A stretch of DNA of 64,000 nucleotides from Streptomyces sp. SN-593. GTDB lineage: Bacteria > Actinomycetota > Actinomycetes > Streptomycetales > Streptomycetaceae. A program made the position numbers and the translations under genes. The notes below the pieces were generated by a model. The model did not search any database and was not told the DNA's origin. It saw only the letters and a program-made list of their open reading frames with translations. The DNA lies in assembly GCF_016756395.1 (NCBI RefSeq), contig NZ_AP018365.1, forward strand, positions 8,249,501-8,313,500. The letters run 5' to 3'. The number at the start of each line of letters is the position of its first letter. Position 1 is the first letter of the stretch. Below, piece after piece: positions 35,581 to 44,202 of the stretch.

Positions 35581-36566
35581 ATGCCTGCCGCGCCGCAGCT
35601 CGTATCGCCCATACAGCTTCTCGAACGCCGCCCCTCCATGGGGGCCAAGGCGATGGCCCGCGTGCTCGGGAACTACCTGCGGGCGCTGCGGGAGAACAGG
35701 TCGATCAGCCCGGTCGACGCGGGCCGGCACATCCGTGCGCACGCCTCGAAGATCAGCCGCATGGAGACCGCGCACGTCAACCTCAAGTGCCGTGACGTCG
35801 ATGAGCTGTTGGCGCTCTACGGGGTCGATCCGGACGAGCGCGACCAGATCGTCGCCATGGTGGAGCGCTCGGCCCGGCCGGACTGGTGGCAGCCGTACGG
35901 CGAGGTGGTGCCGGACTGGCTGCAGCAGCTCATCGGCCTGGAGCGCGACGCGCACGTGATCCGCACCTACGAGACGCAGTTCGTGCCCGGCCTGCTCCAG
36001 ACGCCCGCCTACGCGCAGTCCGTCGTGCGCATCGGCCACCGGCTGGCGTCCGAGAGCGAGGTGGAGCAGCGGGTCGAGCTGCGGCTGGAGCGCCAGCGGC
36101 GGATGAACGAGCCGGGCGCACCCGTGCTCTGGGCCCTCATCGACGAGGGGGTGCTGCACCGCCCGGTCGGCGGCGCCCAGGTGATGCGCGACCAACTCGC
36201 CTACCTGCTCGAAGTGCTGCGGCAGCCGGGAGTCCGGCTCCAGATCGCCTCCTACGAGGCGAGCGCCGCCGCCACCCCGGGCGCGGCCGTGACCTACCTG
36301 CGGTTCGCGCAGGGCTTCCTGCCGGACATGGTCTACCTGGAGCACATGACCAGCGCGATGTACCTCGACCGGCTGGAGGACCTGGACCGCTACCGCGCGG
36401 CGCTCGACACATGGTCTACCTGGAGCACATGACCAGCGCGATGTACCTCGACCGGCTGGAGGACCTGGACCGCTACCGCGCGGCGCTCGACGAGTTGAGC
36501 GCGGTCGCGGCCACGCCGGCGGAGAGCAGGGTCCTGCTGGAGGACGCGCTGCGCCGCTACGAGTGA
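35581..36566 (+). pseudogene. XRE-family regulator with DUF5753, frameshifted by an internal 83-bp duplication
   Basis: From the ATG at 35581 the frame gives the HTH (VLGNYLRALRENRSISPVDA) and the DUF5753 core (YETQFVPGLLQTPAYAQSVV, FLPDMVYLEHMTSAMYLDRL). At 36409 an 83-bp segment repeats exactly. Since 83 is not a multiple of three, the frame ends early at 36432 (283 aa, tail DTWSTWST). The normal C-terminus (DELSAVAATPAESRVLLEDA) lies in another frame up to 36566. Removing one copy restores a 300-aa protein of the expected length. The shorter product may still fold in part. WhiJ-type regulators of this family control development or antibiotic production. Confidence 0.85.
36326..36491 (+). 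repeat. Perfect 83-bp tandem duplication
   Basis: Bases 36326-36408 and 36409-36491 are identical over 83 bp. The unit encodes the start of the last DUF5753 helices. The precision implies a very recent slippage event (or an assembly error). Confidence 0.97.
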
Positions 36567-36586
36567 CGCGCGGGGACGGTACGCAC

Positions 36587-36614
36587 GGTGGGCGCCGCGA
36601 CCGCGGCGCCCACC
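36587..36614. terminator. Bidirectional terminator
   Basis: GGTGGGCGCCGC and GCGGCGCCCACC form an exact 12-bp stem with a 4-nt loop, between the convergent XRE and methyltransferase genes. Confidence 0.8.
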
Positions 36615-36630
36615 GGCGGAACGGACGAGG

Positions 36631-37446
36631 TCAGCCCACGCGGCCGACGCCGCCGTACTCGATCCACTCGTAACTGGGCTGGACCAGGGCGAGTTCGCTG
36701 TCGGCGCGCCAGGTGGACACCTCGACGAGGCCGGGCTCCAGGAGTTCGGTGCCGTCCAGGTAGGTCAGCAGATCGCTCTGCTCGCGCACCTCGCCCCAGT
36801 TGCCGCCGGTGGACTGGTCCATGAACTCGCTCACGCCGCGCCGCACGTCGGGGTCCTCGCTGACCAACTGGCAGACCACCAGGCAGCTTCCGGCCGGCAG
36901 CCGGTCGCGGACCCGGTGCACCATGCCCGCGGGGTCCTCGGTGCCCTTCACACAGTGCAGCACCGACACGAACAGCGCGGCCACCGGCTGGTCCATGTCG
37001 ATCAGCCGGTGCACCTCCGGGCTCTCCCAGATGCTCTCGGTGTCCCGGAAGTCGGCCTGGATGACGGCGGTGTTCTCGTTCTGCTCCAGCAGGACCCGGC
37101 CGTGCGCGAGCACGATCGGGTCGTTGTCCACGTAGACGACGCGGGCGTCGGGGTGGATGCGCTGGGCGATCTCGTGCACGTTGTCCTGGGTGGGGAGGCC
37201 GGAGCCGTGGTCGACGAACTGCTTTATGCCGTACTCCTCGGCGAGCACCCGCACCACCCGGCGCAGGAACTGGCGGTTGTTCAGCGCCAGGACCTTCATG
37301 CTGGGCACCTGCTCCAGCAGTTGCTCGGTGGCACTGCGGTCGGCGGGGTAGTTGTCCTTGCCGTCCAGAAGGTAGTCGTACATGCGGGCGACGCTGGGCA
37401 CCGTCACATCGATGGAAGTGCTCGACGACGCATCTCCGGCTGGCAT
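36631..37446 (-). CDS. SAM-dependent methyltransferase of the DUF574 family
   Basis: The start at 37446 is favoured over 37479 because AGGGG lies just ahead. The 271-aa product opens with the family's SIDVTVPSVARMYDYLLDGK (the ARMYDYLLGGK-type signature) and continues ADRSATEQLLEQVPS. The SAM site is FVDHGSGLPTQDNVHE, then ARVVYVDNDPIVLAHGRVLL. These proteins are abundant in streptomycetes and often lie near XRE/DUF397 genes. The methyl acceptor is not known. Confidence 0.9.
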   Translation of the reverse strand: MPAGDASSSTSIDVTVPSVARMYDYLLDGKDNYPADRSATEQLLEQVPSMKVLALNNRQFLRRVVRVLAEEYGIKQFVDHGSGLPTQDNVHEIAQRIHPDARVVYVDNDPIVLAHGRVLLEQNENTAVIQADFRDTESIWESPEVHRLIDMDQPVAALFVSVLHCVKGTEDPAGMVHRVRDRLPAGSCLVVCQLVSEDPDVRRGVSEFMDQSTGGNWGEVREQSDLLTYLDGTELLEPGLVEVSTWRADSELALVQPSYEWIEYGGVGRVG

Positions 37447-37561
37447 ATGACCCCTCACCACATTGCTCTGCTCACGCAACTCCGGTTCACCGAAGGACCT
37501 TCGGAACCATCCGCCATCCTAGGTAGTGGCGATCCGCCGGTCGAGTGGAGTGCCGAGGTCG

Positions 37562-38587
37562 TTACGCGGCGCAGCCCTTCGCATCGCCCGCGGACGTGCT
37601 GGCCGGCACCGACAGCGTCAGCGCGAGCCCGTCGCCGGTCGTACGGGCCCCGGTGAGGGCGACCCCCGTGGGGAGTTCAGGCGCCTTCACGGTGCGCGGC
37701 GCGAGTTTCGCGGCGAGCCCGGAACTTCCCTGACCGCGCGTCACCTGCGCCACCGGGATGGTCCGGCCGAGCACGTCGACGTCGGTGGGGGTGACGGTGA
37801 CCGAGTCCTTGCCGGTGCGGATGGAGGTGTGCACGGTCACCGGGAGCGGGATGCCCGCGAGGGTTCCGGTCAGCACCAGGCCGCCGTGGCCGTCGGACTC
37901 CGGACGCAGACCGGCGCCCTTGCGGTCGAGGCGCTTGCCGAGTTCGTCGAAGGAGACGGTGGCCGTGGCGGTGCCGCCGCTCATGGTGCCCTTGGTGGTC
38001 ACCTCGTGCAGGTCGGCGGCGACGGTCAGGGCCATGCCGTCGCGCTCCACGTCCTCGGCGCGGATGTGCACGGTGCCGACCTGCCCGGTCAGCAGCCGCA
38101 GTCCGGCCATGCTCCCGGACAGGTCCGCCGACACCGAACCGGTCGGTGCGAGCCGGCAGCTCGCCGCGCGGGCGATGCGCTCGCGCGCGGTGTGGGCGAG
38201 GACCAGGTTCGCGGTGGCGGCGAGCACGGCCAGCCCGACGACGACGGAGCCGGCCACCACCACGGCGCGGCGGCCGGGGACCAACCGCCGCGGCGTCCGC
38301 GCGGGCGCTCCGGTTTCCGGGGGTGCCGCGGGCGCGCCGGGGCCGGCGGGGGTGCCAGGTGCTCCGGGGTGACCGGGCATGGCAGGTGCCTCGGATTCCT
38401 CGGGTGCCCCGGGCGCGGCGGTGCCCCTGGCCCCCTCGGGTGCGGTGGGCTCCTCGGGTGCCCCGGGCGCGGCGGGCGCCCCGGGCCCCTCGGGCGCGGC
38501 GGGGGCCCCGGGCTCCTTGGGCGCGGCGGGTGCGTCGGATATGCGGGTGTCCGTACGCCGGTCCTGGGGCTTGTCGCTGGGCGTCAT
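37562..38587 (-). CDS. LmeA-family (DUF2993) phospholipid-binding membrane protein
   Basis: The 341-aa protein has a 95-residue cytoplasmic Ala/Pro/Gly tail (repeats such as PGAPAAPEGPGAPAAPGAP). One membrane anchor follows (VVVAGSVVVGLAVLAATANL), then an extracytoplasmic DUF2993 domain from about residue 140 with VSADLSGSMAGLRLLTGQVG. Mycobacterial LmeA binds phospholipid and supports lipomannan elongation. Its start overlaps the stop of the TetR gene (ATGA), so the two are co-translated. A divergent MMPL transporter strengthens an envelope-lipid role. Confidence 0.88.
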   Translation of the reverse strand: MTPSDKPQDRRTDTRISDAPAAPKEPGAPAAPEGPGAPAAPGAPEEPTAPEGARGTAAPGAPEESEAPAMPGHPGAPGTPAGPGAPAAPPETGAPARTPRRLVPGRRAVVVAGSVVVGLAVLAATANLVLAHTARERIARAASCRLAPTGSVSADLSGSMAGLRLLTGQVGTVHIRAEDVERDGMALTVAADLHEVTTKGTMSGGTATATVSFDELGKRLDRKGAGLRPESDGHGGLVLTGTLAGIPLPVTVHTSIRTGKDSVTVTPTDVDVLGRTIPVAQVTRGQGSSGLAAKLAPRTVKAPELPTGVALTGARTTGDGLALTLSVPASTSAGDAKGCAA

Positions 38588-39228
38588 GCGTCGGTGGTTC
38601 CGATCCGGGGGAGTCGGGCGAGTTGGGCCAGTGCCTCGGGCAGCAGTCCGGCCGCGGTGGGCTCGGCGGTGCCGGCGGCGCGCCGGCCGCGCTGGGTGCG
38701 CAGCACCGCGCGCGCGGCGGACAGGGCGGCGCCCGCGAGCACGGCCGCGCACAGGTCGCGGTCGGGGGTCTCCGGCGGCAGCCGCCGCTCGACGAGCGCG
38801 GCGAGCCGGGCCTCGCAGCGGACGAACTCCTTCACCAGCCGGGCCATCACCAGGGACTCGGTGCCTTCGAGGGAGTGGGTGAGCGCGGTCAGGCTGGTGG
38901 CGCCGAAGGCGCCCGCGGCCGCCAGCAGCGCCGCGCACACCGCGTCGAACGGCGGTTCCGTGTCCGGGCGTGCCGTCAGCTCCGCCTCGACCCGGGCGAA
39001 CAGCTCCGCCCCGTCGGGCAGCAGCAGTGCCTCCTTGCTGTCGAAGTACCGGAAGAAGGTGCGCTCGGAGACGTTCGCGCCCGCGGCGATGTCGGCGATC
39101 GTGGTGCCCGCGAACCCGTGGGCGGCGAAGAGCCGGGCGGCGCTCTCGCGCAGCTCGTGCCGGGTCTGCTCCTTCTTGCGCTCCCGCAGTCCGGGGCCGG
39201 ATACGGCGTCGGGGGGTGTGGCTGGCAT
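38584..39228 (-). CDS. TetR-family transcriptional regulator
   Basis: The 214-aa protein starts at 39228, leaderless by the promoter position; an in-frame ATG at 39258 lies inside the promoter. The HTH is TTIADIAAGANVSERTFFRY, followed by FDSKEALLLPDGAELF. It overlaps the LmeA-like gene by ATGA and is divergent from the MMPL transporter gene, which it probably represses along with itself. Confidence 0.92.
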   Translation of the reverse strand: MPATPPDAVSGPGLRERKKEQTRHELRESAARLFAAHGFAGTTIADIAAGANVSERTFFRYFDSKEALLLPDGAELFARVEAELTARPDTEPPFDAVCAALLAAAGAFGATSLTALTHSLEGTESLVMARLVKEFVRCEARLAALVERRLPPETPDRDLCAAVLAGAALSAARAVLRTQRGRRAAGTAEPTAAGLLPEALAQLARLPRIGTTDA

Positions 39229-39235
39229 GGGGACC

Positions 39236-39263
39236 AGCCTAGCCAACGTGTCTGTCATGTCAA
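39236..39263 (-). promoter_or_regulatory. Promoter for the TetR-LmeA operon, leaderless
   Basis: On the minus strand TTGACA (39263-39258) and TAGGCT (39241-39236) are spaced by 16 bp. Transcription would begin within a base or two of the ATG at 39228, giving a leaderless message. Confidence 0.6.
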
Positions 39264-39344
39264 TTGGCAGTTCTGCCACTTCCTGCTCTAGGCTCGGGCT
39301 CACCGCGCAGTCGTGTCGGTCCTGACACTTTTTCCGGAGGCGCC

Positions 39345-41645
39345 GTGTCTTCCCGCTCCCCGTCCGAACCCCCGCAATCCGAACCCCCGGCGCCCCCGGG
39401 CCCCGGCCACAACGGCACGGACAGCGCCCAGGGCCCGAACGGCCAGGCAGGTCCGAGCGGCCAGGCAAGCCCGAGCGGCCAGGCAGGCCCGAACGGCCGG
39501 CCGGGCTCGAACGGCCAGCTCGGCGGCCTCGGCCGCATCGGCGCCTTCTGCGCATGCCACCCGGTCCGGGTCGTCGCCGTCTGGCTGGTCCTGCTCGTTC
39601 TCGCGCTCGGCGGCCGGCACGTCGTCGGCCCCACGTTCAGCGACAAGGTCAGCCTGCCCGGCAGCTCGTCGGACCGCGGCGCCGACCTGCTCAGGACCTC
39701 CGACCCGGCGGCGGGCGCGACCACCGGCAAGGTGGTGCTGCACGTCGGCTCCGGCACCGTCGCCTCGCACCGGCAGGCCGTGGACGAGAGCGTCGACCGC
39801 CTCGCGGCGATGCCGCACGCCACCTCGGTCTCCGGGCAGACCACCAGCTCCGACGGCCGGACCGCCTACCGCACCGTCTCCTTCGACGTGCAGCTCAAGA
39901 CCCTCGGCCACGGCTACACCGACACCCTGGACGAGGCGGTGGCGCCCGCCCGTGCCGACGGCGTGCGGGTCGCGTTCGGCGGGGACTTCGACCAGGTCAC
40001 CCGCGCGCCCGCGAACGACTCCGCCAGCGAGGCGGTCGGCGTCGTCGCGGCGCTGCTGATCCTGCTGCTCGCGTTCGGCAGCGTGCTGGCCGCGCTGCTG
40101 CCGCTGCTGACCGCCGTGGTCGGTGTCGGCGTCGGTGTCGGCGTGGTCAGCGTCGTGGCGGGCGCCGTCACCTTCGCCACCGCCGCGCCCACCCTGGCCG
40201 TGATGATCGGGCTCGGTGTCGGCATCGACTACGCCCTCTTCCTGACCACGCGGTTCCGCCAGGACCTGATCGACGGCCGCGACCCGCGCCAGGCCGTCGC
40301 CCGGACCACCGACTCCAGCGGCCACGCGGTGCTGGTCGCCGCCCTCACCGTGGCGGTGGCCCTGCTCAGCCTGTACGCCTGCGGCCTCACCTTCATCGGC
40401 AAGCTCGGGCTCGCCGCGACCCTCGCGGTGGTGGTCACCGCCTGCGCCTCGCTGACGCTGGTGCCCGCCGCGCTCGCGCTGGTCGGCCGCGGCATCGACC
40501 GGGTCGCGGTGCGCCGCCGCCCCGTCGCGGAGACCACCGGCGCGTCCGACGGCTGGCACCGCTACGCCCGCACCGTCGCCCGCCACCCCGTACGGTTCCT
40601 CGCCGCAGGCGTCACGGTGCTCGTGGTCTGCGCGGTGCCGATGTTCTCGATGCGGCTGGGGCACGTGGACGACGGCGCCGACCCGAAGGGCTCCACGAGC
40701 CGGACCGCCTACGACTGGATCGCCGACGCCCACGGCCCGGGCTTCGGCCCCGGCGCCAACGGCCCGTTCACCGTCGTCGTCGACCTCGCCGGCGCCACCG
40801 CCTCTCCGGACACCGTCGCCGACGACCTGACCCGCGCCCTCCGGGACACACCCGACGTGGCGGCGGCGGGGGAGGTGCGGCCCAGCTCCGACGGGAAGAT
40901 CCTGGTCACCAGCGTCCAACCGGCGAGCGCGCCCCAGTCCGCCGCCACCGGTGCGCTGTTCGACGCGCTCGGCCGCCACACCCTGCCCGACGCGCTGCGC
41001 GGCACCGGCGCCCGCGCCCACCTCACCGGAACCCCCGCCGCCCAACTCGACTTCCGCGACAAGGTGGCAGAGCGGCTGCCGGTCATCATCGGCATCGTGC
41101 TGGTCTGCGCCTTCGTGCTGCTGATGGCGGTCTTCCGCAGCCTGGTCATCCCGCTGAAGGCGGTCGTGCTCAACCTGCTGACCACCGGGGCCTCGTACGG
41201 TGTCCTGGTCGCCGTCTTCCAATGGGGCTGGGGCGGGGGCCTGTTCGGCCTGCCCGAGGCGGTGCCCATCGAGTCCTACGTGCCGATGATGATGTTCGCC
41301 ATCGTCTTCGGACTGTCCATGGACTACGAGATCTTCCTGCTGTCCCGGATCTCCGAGGCGTGGCGCCGCACCGGCGACAACACCGCCTCCGTCGGCACCG
41401 GACTCGCCGCCACCGGGCGGGTCGTCTCCGGCGCCGCCCTGATCATGACGGCGGTCTTCCTCTCCTTCACCGCCTCGCCCACCGTCGTGGTCAAGATGCT
41501 CGCGCTCGGCCTGGCGGTGAGCGTCGTGCTGGACGCCACGCTGGTACGGCTGGTGCTGGTGCCCTCCACGATGTTCCTGATCGGCCGCGCCAATTGGTGG
41601 CTGCCGCGCCGGCTGGACAGGGTGCTGCCGCACCTGCGGGCGTGA
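39345..41645 (+). CDS. MMPL-family RND transporter
   Basis: The GTG at 39345 follows CCGGAGG and gives 766 aa. After a hydrophilic repeat-rich leader (to about residue 65), the fold is two MMPL halves, each with one membrane segment, an external loop and five further segments. Key motifs are the GVGIDYALFLTTRFRQDL loop in the first half (proton-relay Asp) and GLSMDYEIFLLSRISEAW in the second. MMPL proteins export lipids or lipid-linked metabolites using the proton gradient. It is divergent from TetR-LmeA. Confidence 0.95.
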   Translation: MSSRSPSEPPQSEPPAPPGPGHNGTDSAQGPNGQAGPSGQASPSGQAGPNGRPGSNGQLGGLGRIGAFCACHPVRVVAVWLVLLVLALGGRHVVGPTFSDKVSLPGSSSDRGADLLRTSDPAAGATTGKVVLHVGSGTVASHRQAVDESVDRLAAMPHATSVSGQTTSSDGRTAYRTVSFDVQLKTLGHGYTDTLDEAVAPARADGVRVAFGGDFDQVTRAPANDSASEAVGVVAALLILLLAFGSVLAALLPLLTAVVGVGVGVGVVSVVAGAVTFATAAPTLAVMIGLGVGIDYALFLTTRFRQDLIDGRDPRQAVARTTDSSGHAVLVAALTVAVALLSLYACGLTFIGKLGLAATLAVVVTACASLTLVPAALALVGRGIDRVAVRRRPVAETTGASDGWHRYARTVARHPVRFLAAGVTVLVVCAVPMFSMRLGHVDDGADPKGSTSRTAYDWIADAHGPGFGPGANGPFTVVVDLAGATASPDTVADDLTRALRDTPDVAAAGEVRPSSDGKILVTSVQPASAPQSAATGALFDALGRHTLPDALRGTGARAHLTGTPAAQLDFRDKVAERLPVIIGIVLVCAFVLLMAVFRSLVIPLKAVVLNLLTTGASYGVLVAVFQWGWGGGLFGLPEAVPIESYVPMMMFAIVFGLSMDYEIFLLSRISEAWRRTGDNTASVGTGLAATGRVVSGAALIMTAVFLSFTASPTVVVKMLALGLAVSVVLDATLVRLVLVPSTMFLIGRANWWLPRRLDRVLPHLRA
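39432..39521 (+). repeat. 18-bp tandem repeat encoding a collagen-like tract in the MMPL leader
   Basis: Five 18-bp units encode GPNGQA, GPSGQA, SPSGQA, GPNGRP and GSNGQL, a Gly-x-y pattern. It lies in the cytoplasmic leader before the first membrane span. Confidence 0.9.
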
Positions 41646-41670
41646 CGCCCCGGCCCCGCCCGCCCGCTGT

Positions 41671-43233
41671 TCAGCGCGACGCCGGGACGCCCGACGCGGC
41701 GGGACCGCGGCCGTCCTCGCCGGCCCACGCCTCGCCCGCCGTTCCGCGACCCGCCGTGAACAGCCCGGTGGCCCGCACCCCGTCGCCGTTGACGACCACT
41801 GCCGGCCGCTCCCCGCCTTCCGGGCCGCACGCTCCGGCGTGCCAGACGCCGACGTGGTCGAGCAGCACCCCGTCGCTGTTGACGACGAGCGCGGAGCCCG
41901 TCCCGCGGCCGCCGCCGACCCGCAGGCAGACGTCCTGGACCGAGGCCGGATCGCGCGGGTCGGCGCGGCCACCCCGCCGCGCCCCGATCTCCAGCAGCAC
42001 CGGGGAGTCGGCCGGGTGCCCGTCGATCAGCAGCCCCGCGATCCGCACCCCGCGCGCGTCCGCGACCGTCATCGCGACCACGCCCGGGCGCGGGCGGAGC
42101 ATCGCGTGGCCGAGCCCGAGCACCACGGTGCCGGACCACTTGACCCGGACGGTGTCCGCGAGGTCGTAGACGCCCGGAGTCAGCAGGAGGTGCCGTCCCT
42201 GCGAGAGCGCCTTGTTGATCGCGCGCGCCGAGTCCTCCGGCCGGGCCACGAAGAAGCGGTCGATCGGCACCGACGAGTCCGGCGTGCCGCCGACGCTCCC
42301 GCCCGCGCCCGCGCCCGCTGCGGTGTGCCGCAGCCCCGGCAGGAACACGCGGTAGTGGCCGCCCTCGCCGACGTAGAGGAACGGCCTCCCGCGGCTGGGC
42401 GGGCCGTCCGCCCGCGCGGGGAGCGGCGGTTGCGGGAGGACCCGCGCGGGCCGTTCCGCCGTCTCCCCGGCACCGGCGGCGGGGCCGACCCGTACCGGCT
42501 CCACCGTGATCATCGGGCCCGCCGGCGCGTCGGCGATCCGCCCGCCGCCGCGGAGCCCGCTCCCGCCCGGGGCGAGCAGCAGTCGGCCGCGCACGTGCAT
42601 CCGGTGCACCGGCGCGGTGGGTGACGCGTCCCGCCAACCGCCGTCCACGGGCGCGGTGGTGGGGCCGCCCGCCGTGCGCGGGGCGTCCGCCGGCGCGCCG
42701 CCGGCCGCGTGCCGGCTCGGCCGTCCCGTGATCCGCACGGCCCCGTCGACGGTGACGTCGCCGGGGTGCGCGCCGAGGCCCGCGACGGAGGTACGGGGGC
42801 CGAGCCGGAGGTCCACGGCGTAGTGGCCGGGCTTGAAGAGGAAGGTGCGCAGGCCGGCGGGGTCGGACCCCTCGGCCGGCGGCGCGGCCGCGGCGGCGTC
42901 CAGTGCCTCCTGGACCCGGCCGATCGGCGTGTCCGGACCGAACACGCGGACGTTCGGGCCGAAGTCCGGCTCGGCGGACGGCCGGTAGGCGTACGCGGGT
43001 CGCCGGCCGCCGCGGTCGCGCGCGGAGGAGGCGGCCGGTGCGGTGCCGGGCGGGGCGGGCGCGACAGCACCCGCCGCGGATACGGCGGGCGCGGCGGGTG
43101 GGGGTGCGGCGACCGGCGCGGCGGCGGCGAACGTGCGGCGGCGCAGCGCCTCCGCGACCAGCGTGGCGGTTCCACCCCCGAGCCCTTGGACGGCTCCGGG
43201 CGCGTCACTCCCTGCGGCGCTGCGTGAAGGCAT
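41671..43233 (-). CDS. Secreted beta-helix (pectate-lyase-like) protein, C-terminally shortened
   Basis: The 520-aa product starts at 43233. An RRRTF twin-Arg-like motif and an Ala/Pro-rich stretch (residues 31-65) look like an export signal. The rest matches the streptomycete family often labelled adenylyl cyclase or F5/8-type protein: FGPNVRVFGPDTPIGRVQEA, FKPGHYAVDLRLGPRTSVAG, IDRFFVARPEDSARAINKAL, LLLTPGVYDLADTVRVKWSG. Relatives as I know them continue for several hundred residues after GDGVRATGLF; here the frame ends about 28 residues later. No catalytic activity is established. Twin LacI-type palindromes upstream suggest sugar control. Confidence 0.75.
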   Translation of the reverse strand: MPSRSAAGSDAPGAVQGLGGGTATLVAEALRRRTFAAAAPVAAPPPAAPAVSAAGAVAPAPPGTAPAASSARDRGGRRPAYAYRPSAEPDFGPNVRVFGPDTPIGRVQEALDAAAAAPPAEGSDPAGLRTFLFKPGHYAVDLRLGPRTSVAGLGAHPGDVTVDGAVRITGRPSRHAAGGAPADAPRTAGGPTTAPVDGGWRDASPTAPVHRMHVRGRLLLAPGGSGLRGGGRIADAPAGPMITVEPVRVGPAAGAGETAERPARVLPQPPLPARADGPPSRGRPFLYVGEGGHYRVFLPGLRHTAAGAGAGGSVGGTPDSSVPIDRFFVARPEDSARAINKALSQGRHLLLTPGVYDLADTVRVKWSGTVVLGLGHAMLRPRPGVVAMTVADARGVRIAGLLIDGHPADSPVLLEIGARRGGRADPRDPASVQDVCLRVGGGRGTGSALVVNSDGVLLDHVGVWHAGACGPEGGERPAVVVNGDGVRATGLFTAGRGTAGEAWAGEDGRGPAASGVPASR

Positions 43234-43329
43234 ACGACCTACCCCTGTCCTACGGCCGGCGGCTGCGGTGCGCCCGGGCGGTGCGCGCGAGGCGTTCGGG
43301 GGCGCGGTGCGCGAGCGGCGAACGCTGCT

Positions 43330-43400
43330 GAGAGCGCTCTCTTGGACCGTACCCTGCGGGCATGTGGCGTGCCGTGTCAAGGCGTGAAGAGAGCGCTCTC
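43330..43400. promoter_or_regulatory. Twin GAGAGCGCTCTC palindromes (LacI-family operator type)
   Basis: The perfect 12-bp palindrome GAGAGCGCTCTC occurs at 43330-43341 and 43389-43400. Its shape (centre CG, GAGCGCTC core) matches operators of LacI-family sugar repressors in streptomycetes. The sites lie 97-167 bp upstream of the beta-helix gene. No LacI gene is in the window. Confidence 0.75.
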
Positions 43401-43640
43401 CGTGATCTGTCGGAACCGAGGGTCACTGAGGCGGGTGGGGCGGAGGAGGTCACGGGGTGGTGACGGCTCGGGCGAAGCGGGGGTGCGGGGGTGCCGCGCG
43501 GGTGGCGGTTCCGGTGGTCCGCGAGGGGGCGGGCCGGGGGCGCGCGGCGATCGGGGCTGCGGACGGGCGCGCGGGGTGGCCGGCGGCCGGTGGTCGCGGT
43601 GGCGCGGGGTGGCCGGGGCCGGGGGCGGAGGCGGTTGGCG

Positions 43641-43913
43641 TCAGGGGGCCTGGTCGGGGCTGGGGTGGTGGGGAGCGTAGTGCGGGGCCCGCGCGTCCCA
43701 GGTCATCTGCTTCAGCTCCATCCGCGCGGCGGGGGCGGTGCCGGGGAGGGTGGCCCAGTACGGGTGCGCGCTGATCCGGACGGACAGCCGGACCAGGCGG
43801 CGGCGCAGCACGGTGGTGCGCGCGCCCGCGCCCGCGCTCGCCGCCAGTTCGCGGTAGGTCGTGTACCAGTCGTGCTGCGCCTGGACGAGGTCGTCGGGGA
43901 AGAAGTGGGGCAT
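43641..43913 (-). CDS. Small conserved hypothetical protein
   Basis: The 90-aa protein starts at 43913 (MPHFFPDDLVQAQHDWYTTY); an in-frame start lies at 43931. It is helical with a basic middle (TTVLRRRLVRLSVRISAHPY) and ends with KQMTWDARAPHYAPHH. The composition and internal conservation look coding. I have seen similar short proteins in streptomycetes but know of no function. No domain is recognised. The adjoining gap 43401-43640 shows no gene. Confidence 0.65.
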   Translation of the reverse strand: MPHFFPDDLVQAQHDWYTTYRELAASAGAGARTTVLRRRLVRLSVRISAHPYWATLPGTAPAARMELKQMTWDARAPHYAPHHPSPDQAP

Positions 43914-44202
43914 GGCTGGATTCTGGCACATGTTCGAACGGGTGTGCGATAAGGGGGCGGGTGTCGGGGTGGGGCCTTCGGGTGGGCGTCGCTTTGGGGC
44001 GGTGCCTCGCCCGGGGGCGCGTGGGCGGCGGAGGCCGGGCGGGGTCGGCGGACGCGGTGCGCGGTGGCCGCGGGGTGCCCGCGGGTGGCTGCGCGGATCG
44101 GGGAGGACGGGACCGCGCGGGCCGGTGGTGGTAGCACGGGGCGTGGCGGTCGGGCGGGGCGGAGCCCGCGGCCGCCGGTCACCGGTGGACGGGAAGGGTG
44201 CG

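Noticed and set aside
41671-43233. Adenylyl cyclase label used for relatives of the beta-helix protein
   Set aside because: No cyclase catalytic motif is visible; the sequence is a repetitive beta-helix type with a pectate-lyase-like character.
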